Origin: Halieaceae bacterium UBA4438
GTDB lineage: Bacteria > Pseudomonadota > Gammaproteobacteria > Pseudomonadales > Halieaceae
Length of the DNA: 11,840 nucleotides
Direction of reading: 5' to 3'
Assembly: GCA_002390485.1 (NCBI GenBank)
Contig: DGPO01000056.1
Coordinates: 1 to 11,840, forward strand
Shown piece after piece: positions 8,528 to 11,840 of the stretch. Position 1 is the first letter of the stretch. Each line of letters opens with the position of its first letter. A program made the position numbers and the translations under genes. The notes under the pieces are model-generated. The model ran no database searches. It saw only the letters and a list, made by a program, of their open reading frames with translations, and was not told the origin of the DNA.

Positions 8528-9436
8528 TTACGCCGTCATTTTTTGCCAGTTATGCGTGAGCCAGTAATGCGCCCGACCGCCTTGCTCCGACCCAATCATC
8601 TGGGTGAGGTGCGCCACGCTTTCTAACAGGGCCTCAATATTGATCCCCGTGCTCAAACCTGCGCTCTCACACAGCATGACCACATCTTCTGTTGCGACAT
8701 TGCCCTTTGCACCCGGTGCAAACGGACACCCACCTAAACCGCCGGCGGAACTATCAAATTGACGAATACCTGCGTCTAACGCAGCAAAAACGTTTGCAAG
8801 GCCCATCGCACGAGTATCGTGAAAGTGACATCCCAGCGCTTCGACGCCAAATTGCGCCACAAGCTCAGTCATCATGGATTTCACCGCTCGTGGATTAGCC
8901 GCGCCGATCGTGTCGGCAATGACCAATCGTCCCGGCGCATCCCGCATGAGCTGTTGTGCCTGGTCCATGATCACGCTTGCGTTGACACGGCCTTCGTAAG
9001 GACACTCGAACGCCACCGCTAAGTAGGCGTGAATATCGACCTGCTCTTCGCGCGCTCGGCGCATAATCTCACTCGCCATTGAGAACGTATCCTCAAGGCT
9101 TTTCCGGATGTTGTTCTGATTCATCTGTTCAGTTGCAGAAACAACGATCGCCAATTGGTCTATGCCCTCTCGCCGTGCCAACTCGTAGCCCTTCATATTG
9201 GGGACGAGCGCACTGTACTTCGTCATTGCCTCTGGAAGCGTTTGCGCCAATGCGTCCGTCCCTGCCATTTGAGGGACCGCTTTGGGCGACACAAAGGAGC
9301 CTATTTCTAACTCGGGCACGCCTGCGGCGACTAAAGACAGAATCAACTCACGACGTTGATCAAGCGATATCTCAACGGACTGCGCTTGCAGCCCGTCGCG
9401 TGCTGCCACCTCTTTAATCGTGACTTGGTTTGTCAT
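8528..9436 (-). CDS. HMG-CoA-lyase-type (DRE-TIM metallolyase) enzyme
   Basis: A TIM-barrel lyase of 302 residues; hydroxymethylglutaryl-CoA lyases cleave a 3-hydroxy-3-methyl acyl-CoA to acetyl-CoA and a ketone or ketoacid. Seen: EVAARDGLQ (9-17) with Arg13-Asp14, HFHDT (204-208) with metal-ligand His204 and His206, GGLGGCPFAPGAKGN (232-246) with Cys237 and Asn246. The spacing of these residues matches human HMGCL Arg41/Asp42, His233/His235, Cys266 and Asn275 almost exactly, so the full active site is present. The ATG at 9434-9436 places EVAARDGLQ at the usual distance from the N-terminus; a GTG nine codons earlier is also in frame but has no ribosome site. The chosen start has only a weak AAGA. 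First gene of the lyase-hyuA-hyuB operon. It may act on HMG-CoA or on a related hydroxyacyl-CoA made by the CoA-transferase (inference). Confidence 0.93.
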   Translation of the reverse strand: MTNQVTIKEVAARDGLQAQSVEISLDQRRELILSLVAAGVPELEIGSFVSPKAVPQMAGTDALAQTLPEAMTKYSALVPNMKGYELARREGIDQLAIVVSATEQMNQNNIRKSLEDTFSMASEIMRRAREEQVDIHAYLAVAFECPYEGRVNASVIMDQAQQLMRDAPGRLVIADTIGAANPRAVKSMMTELVAQFGVEALGCHFHDTRAMGLANVFAALDAGIRQFDSSAGGLGGCPFAPGAKGNVATEDVVMLCESAGLSTGINIEALLESVAHLTQMIGSEQGGRAHYWLTHNWQKMTA

Positions 9437-9472
9437 GCTGATTCTTAACCTGCGTATAGGCACTGGGTAGTA

Positions 9473-9494
9473 GCAGGATGCACCGCATCACTGC
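9473..9494. promoter_or_regulatory. GATGC-N3-GCATC palindrome inside a larger imperfect hairpin, upstream of the lyase operon
   Basis: GATGC (9477-9481), ACC, GCATC (9485-9489) form a dyad, extended by GCAG (9473-9476) pairing with CTGC (9491-9494) around a single bulged A (9490). It lies 37-58 bases before the ATG of the lyase gene. The same 10 specified bases recur at 10010-10022, which favours a protein binding site over a chance hairpin. It could alternatively act as an RNA leader structure. Confidence 0.5.
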
Positions 9495-9561
9495 CTTATG
9501 GGATCGTACCTTGTTTGTACCCTCCTGAGACGCCGGTGGATTCAATCAAGATACCGAGAAC

Positions 9562-9954
9562 TTAGTCAGTTTGGGTAAACGTCACTTGCAACTGCCCATT
9601 GGATAGGCTGTTCGGATCGACATCGGCAACTTGCCAAGACGAGAGGCCTGTTCGCATTGGGGTGAGACTCGGCGAGGTGTGTGCGTCTTGTTGAACACCC
9701 AATGACAACAAAAATAGCCCCTCCCCCTTCTCCCGCAGTCGCCTCATTGGGGCGCCATCACCCACAGGCTGGACAAGCACAATCCATGTTTCTCCAGCGA
9801 GAAAGCGTGCGGTGATGACACCTCTTGAGGGCAAACTTTCGTCAATAAAATCGACGTCAAACAACGACGCATACTGCTGTTTTGCTGTTTGCAAATCGCG
9901 CACCAGTAAATTGACGTGATGTACGTGTGATGGGTCGAGCTTTTCTGTGTCCAT
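9562..9954 (-). CDS. Small VOC (glyoxalase/methylmalonyl-CoA epimerase-like) protein
   Basis: A single VOC-type protein of 130 residues. Seen: HVHHVNLLVRDL (10-21), the typical first beta-strand and helix start with a potential metal ligand at His13; VLVQP (59-63); and GEGLFLLSLGV (77-87), which lines up with the GEGLHHIA motif of methylmalonyl-CoA epimerases. At that motif the metal-binding His is replaced by hydrophobic residues, and the C-terminal strand ends LQVTFTQTD, lacking the usual Glu ligand. The fold is likely but a classical metal-dependent reaction is doubtful; it may bind a ligand or use another mechanism. The ATG at 9952-9954 is preceded by GGGTGAG 7 bases upstream; the in-frame GTG at 9964-9966 overlaps that site and is rejected. 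It is 125 bases upstream of the lyase gene on the same strand and divergent from the amidohydrolase. Function unassigned. Confidence 0.8.
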   Translation of the reverse strand: MDTEKLDPSHVHHVNLLVRDLQTAKQQYASLFDVDFIDESLPSRGVITARFLAGETWIVLVQPVGDGAPMRRLREKGEGLFLLSLGVQQDAHTSPSLTPMRTGLSSWQVADVDPNSLSNGQLQVTFTQTD

Positions 9955-10008
9955 AAATGTTCTCACCCGGGCAATTCACCCTGAAAGCGGCCTCCTCTGA
10001 TCAACTGT

Positions 10009-10023
10009 CGATGCTGCGCATCG
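10009..10023. promoter_or_regulatory. CGATGC-N3-GCATCG palindrome in the VOC/amidohydrolase divergent spacer
   Basis: A perfect 6-base dyad, CGATGC (10009-10014), TGC, GCATCG (10018-10023), lies almost midway in the 128-base spacer: 55-69 bases from the VOC start and 60-74 from the amidohydrolase start. Its core repeats the dyad at 9477-9489. A weak plus-strand promoter candidate follows (TTGCGA at 10026-10031, CATGAT at 10050-10055, spacer 18), which would put the dyad directly upstream of the -35. A related GCATGATGC lies at 10049-10057. Confidence 0.5.
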
Positions 10024-10082
10024 GCTTGCGAGTGTTAACTTGGTCGTAGCATGATGCCACTTTGACTTGAGTAACGTGATTT

Positions 10083-10700
10083 ATGTCGATCGAAGAAAAC
10101 CGCTCTTTAGAACGGCAGCCACAAGGACTGGGTGAAAAGCCGGCGCTGCTCGTTGTTGACGTTATCCGGGGATTTACTGATCCCGCGTGCCCACTAGGCA
10201 GTGACGCCGATAGCGTTGTCAGCGCAAACAGTGCGCTTATGCGTGTCTTTCATGACCGTGGTCTCCGCGTTTTTCTGACGACCGTGGTCTACGACAACGC
10301 GAATCAAGCCAGCGTATTTAGAGCGCGCGTCCCCGCACTCAATCTACTGACTCGAGGGTCACATTGGTGTGACATAGATCCAAGACTCCCGTTAATCGAC
10401 TCGGACTACATCGTCGAGAAGACCCATGCCAGTGCGTTTCATGGCACCGATCTGGCGAGCACCCTGCGCGCCTCAAACATCGACTCACTCGTTATTACCG
10501 GGTTGACGACCAGCGGATGCGTCAGGGCATCAGCCGTTGACGGCCTTCAGCACAACTTCAAAGTGGTGATTCCAGAGGAAGCGACGGGAGACCGGGACCG
10601 CGATGCGCATAAATCCAATCTGTATGATCTCAATGCGAAGTACGTTGACGTAGTGTCCGTTGAAGACACTATTCGTACTCTTTTAGCGAACAGTGAGTGA
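10083..10700 (+). CDS. Isochorismatase-fold cysteine amidohydrolase, N-carbamoylsarcosine-amidase-like
   Basis: A cytoplasmic cysteine hydrolase of 205 residues. Seen: PALLVVDVIRGFTDP (20-34) with catalytic Asp26, VEKTHASAFHGTDL (111-124) with Lys113, and TTSGCVRASAVDG (142-154) with nucleophile Cys146; the Asp-Lys-Cys triad is complete. SGCVRAS and the later DLNAKYVDV (182-190) fit the N-carbamoylsarcosine amidohydrolase branch rather than nicotinamidases or isochorismatases. Known members hydrolyse N-carbamoyl or amide groups to release ammonia, sometimes with CO2. That reaction would naturally follow hydantoin ring opening by HyuAB, a link worth testing but not proven. The ATG at 10083 is the only reasonable start, since an in-frame TGA lies at 10077-10079; no good ribosome site is visible. 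Divergent from the VOC gene; its stop is 2 bases from the stop of the convergent GST gene. Confidence 0.93.
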   Translation: MSIEENRSLERQPQGLGEKPALLVVDVIRGFTDPACPLGSDADSVVSANSALMRVFHDRGLRVFLTTVVYDNANQASVFRARVPALNLLTRGSHWCDIDPRLPLIDSDYIVEKTHASAFHGTDLASTLRASNIDSLVITGLTTSGCVRASAVDGLQHNFKVVIPEEATGDRDRDAHKSNLYDLNAKYVDVVSVEDTIRTLLANSE

Positions 10701-10702
10701 CA

Positions 10703-11809
10703 TTACTCGTTAACCATTGTCATTTTGTGATCACCCCAAAAAGGCAAGCGACTGTCCTGACCGTCATTCATCGGCAGATCGACGTCGCTCCAGAGCGGGT
10801 CCCACACACCGGTGGATCTCAGCACACCGCTCAGCGCCGTCTGCGCCTCGCAGCTCATGGTGTGGTATCGATCGCGTAATTGGGAAAGGCACCACACACG
10901 GTATTGAGATGTTCGTGCCTTGGTATACGTCACCCCATCCACAGTTGTCGTGAATCGTGTCTTCCCCGCCTTCACGGCGGTGACGTTTGCGTTTAAGTAG
11001 GGCAAGTAGCCCCGCGACAGGTGTTTTAACAGTTCTTGAATATCGTCAGGAATACCCGAAACCAAGTCACCCACGGCACTTTCGAGTCGGCTGTTCCAAA
11101 CCCGTATGACCCACTCCAGCGTCTTAGGCGCTGTGTGGCGTAATATCTGCAAAGGAATTGGGTCCAGCGCAAAATGCCTGAAAAATGGACCTGCGAAGCC
11201 AACATCAGCCAGCGTCGGCCGATCGCCGAATAAAAAGGGACGCACCGAGAAAATACGCTCCAGTTGTGAAAATAAGTTCGCCACATCGGTTTCGATACCG
11301 AGTACCGCATCGGGTCCAATACCATCACCACGGGTGTAGCCGTTTCTCTGACGCCGACGCAGCATGGCTCGCTTCATAAAAAGCGGTAGAAGCAAGCCGC
11401 CCATCACTTCTTGAGCCAAATGACCCGACGCAAATCGCGCACCCTCTGGGTAGTACCACCGATAATGCATCGCTGGCCGCCACCACCACTCATCCGCCCA
11501 ATCTTCAAGCAGGTAACACACAAAAGCCTGCACAGGATCGTCAGGTACGATCGGACGCTCCGGATACTCGCACTCAAACCACTGAATCATTTTAGTGGTG
11601 TCTGTCATCCAGCGGCCATCGGGCAGCTGAACAACAGGCATTTGCGACAGACCTAAAACTTGCTTATTACGTTTGACCTCGCCAGGAAAACGCATGCTTT
11701 CGAAGCGATAGGGAATGCCCTTAATACGGAAATAATTCTCCATCTTCCCGGTAAAATAAGAAATGCTCGAGCCTCGAAGCTCGAGCACAGACGGGTTGCT
11801 CTCAGACAC
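10703..11809 (-). CDS. Glutathione S-transferase family protein with long C-terminal extension
   Basis: A 368-residue protein with a GST fold. Seen: a thioredoxin-like N-terminal domain (about 8-85) with the cis-Pro loop SQMPVVQLPDG (55-65, Pro58) and DTTKMI (70-75), the acidic-Ser/Thr motif that holds the glutathione gamma-glutamyl group; then an all-helical domain (about 90-245) with FLFGDRPTLADVGFAG (192-207), the conserved N-capping region. About 120 further residues (after roughly 245) go beyond an ordinary GST of 200-230 residues and I cannot assign them. Activity could be glutathione transfer, isomerisation or dehalogenation; the catalytic Ser/Tyr in GSSISYF (13-19) is not certain. The start is GTG at 11807-11809, with AGGAG 5 bases upstream; a GTG two codons earlier overlaps that site. 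It converges on the amidohydrolase with a 2-base gap. Its link to the catabolic genes is only by position. Confidence 0.88.
   Translation of the reverse strand: MSESNPSVLELRGSSISYFTGKMENYFRIKGIPYRFESMRFPGEVKRNKQVLGLSQMPVVQLPDGRWMTDTTKMIQWFECEYPERPIVPDDPVQAFVCYLLEDWADEWWWRPAMHYRWYYPEGARFASGHLAQEVMGGLLLPLFMKRAMLRRRQRNGYTRGDGIGPDAVLGIETDVANLFSQLERIFSVRPFLFGDRPTLADVGFAGPFFRHFALDPIPLQILRHTAPKTLEWVIRVWNSRLESAVGDLVSGIPDDIQELLKHLSRGYLPYLNANVTAVKAGKTRFTTTVDGVTYTKARTSQYRVWCLSQLRDRYHTMSCEAQTALSGVLRSTGVWDPLWSDVDLPMNDGQDSRLPFWGDHKMTMVNE
11764..11787. repeat. Perfect 9-base inverted repeat within the first codons of the GST gene
   Basis: TGCTCGAGC (11764-11772) and GCTCGAGCA (11779-11787) form a perfect GC-rich 9-base-pair stem with a 6-base loop. 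In the GST mRNA it covers nucleotides 23-46 of the coding sequence, close enough to the start to affect initiation. Each arm also contains the palindrome CTCGAG. Confidence 0.7.
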
Positions 11810-11840
11810 AGTCACTCCTGTTTTATGTTCCGTCTTTAAC

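Noticed and set aside
9437..9463. Earlier GTG start for the lyase
   Set aside because: No ribosome site before it; the ATG gives the usual family N-terminus. Not fully excluded because the ATG site is also weak.
9506..9521. Direct repeat GTACC with an 11-base period upstream of the lyase operon
   Set aside because: Five-base copies are too short to separate from chance.
10601..10610. GATGCGCAT inside the amidohydrolase gene, resembling the intergenic palindrome
   Set aside because: Spacing differs from the N3 form and it lies within coding sequence.

Overview
The window reads as chromosomal DNA of a Gram-negative heterotroph, probably a marine gammaproteobacterium; this is an impression from the mid-range base composition and the protein style, not a test. 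The Gram-negative call rests on a complete TonB-dependent outer-membrane receptor. There are no RNA genes, transposases, phage genes or CRISPR arrays, and coding density is high, with no gene-free stretch above about 215 bases. No transcription factor is encoded here.

Layout, left to right: a 3'-truncated short-chain dehydrogenase (-, runs off the left edge); a 212-base divergent spacer with a promoter candidate; a class III (CaiB/BaiF) CoA-transferase (+); a bidirectional hairpin terminator; then a minus-strand block read right to left as HMG-CoA-lyase-type lyase, hydantoinase/oxoprolinase subunit A, subunit B, and a TonB-dependent receptor with its own promoter candidate. Further right are a small vicinal-oxygen-chelate (VOC) protein (-), a divergent isochorismatase-fold cysteine amidohydrolase (+), and a glutathione-S-transferase-like protein (-) with a long C-terminal extension, whose end lies 2 bases from the amidohydrolase end.

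Taken together the genes look like a catabolic island for one small organic compound: outer-membrane uptake (receptor), ATP-dependent ring opening or carboxylation (HyuA/HyuB), amide hydrolysis (amidohydrolase), CoA activation (CoA-transferase) and retro-aldol/Claisen-type C-C cleavage (lyase), with redox and accessory functions (dehydrogenase, GST, VOC). HyuAB plus an N-carbamoylsarcosine-amidase-like enzyme recalls hydantoin or lactam breakdown; CoA-transferase plus HMG-CoA-lyase recalls breakdown of a branched 3-hydroxy dicarboxylic acid. I know of no described pathway that combines all of these, so the substrate is open.

The most notable non-coding signal is the same palindrome, GATGC-N3-GCATC, in both intergenic regions flanking the VOC gene, placed so that it could co-regulate the lyase-hyuAB operon, the VOC gene and the amidohydrolase. 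Three genes also share an A7 tract directly abutting the Shine-Dalgarno.
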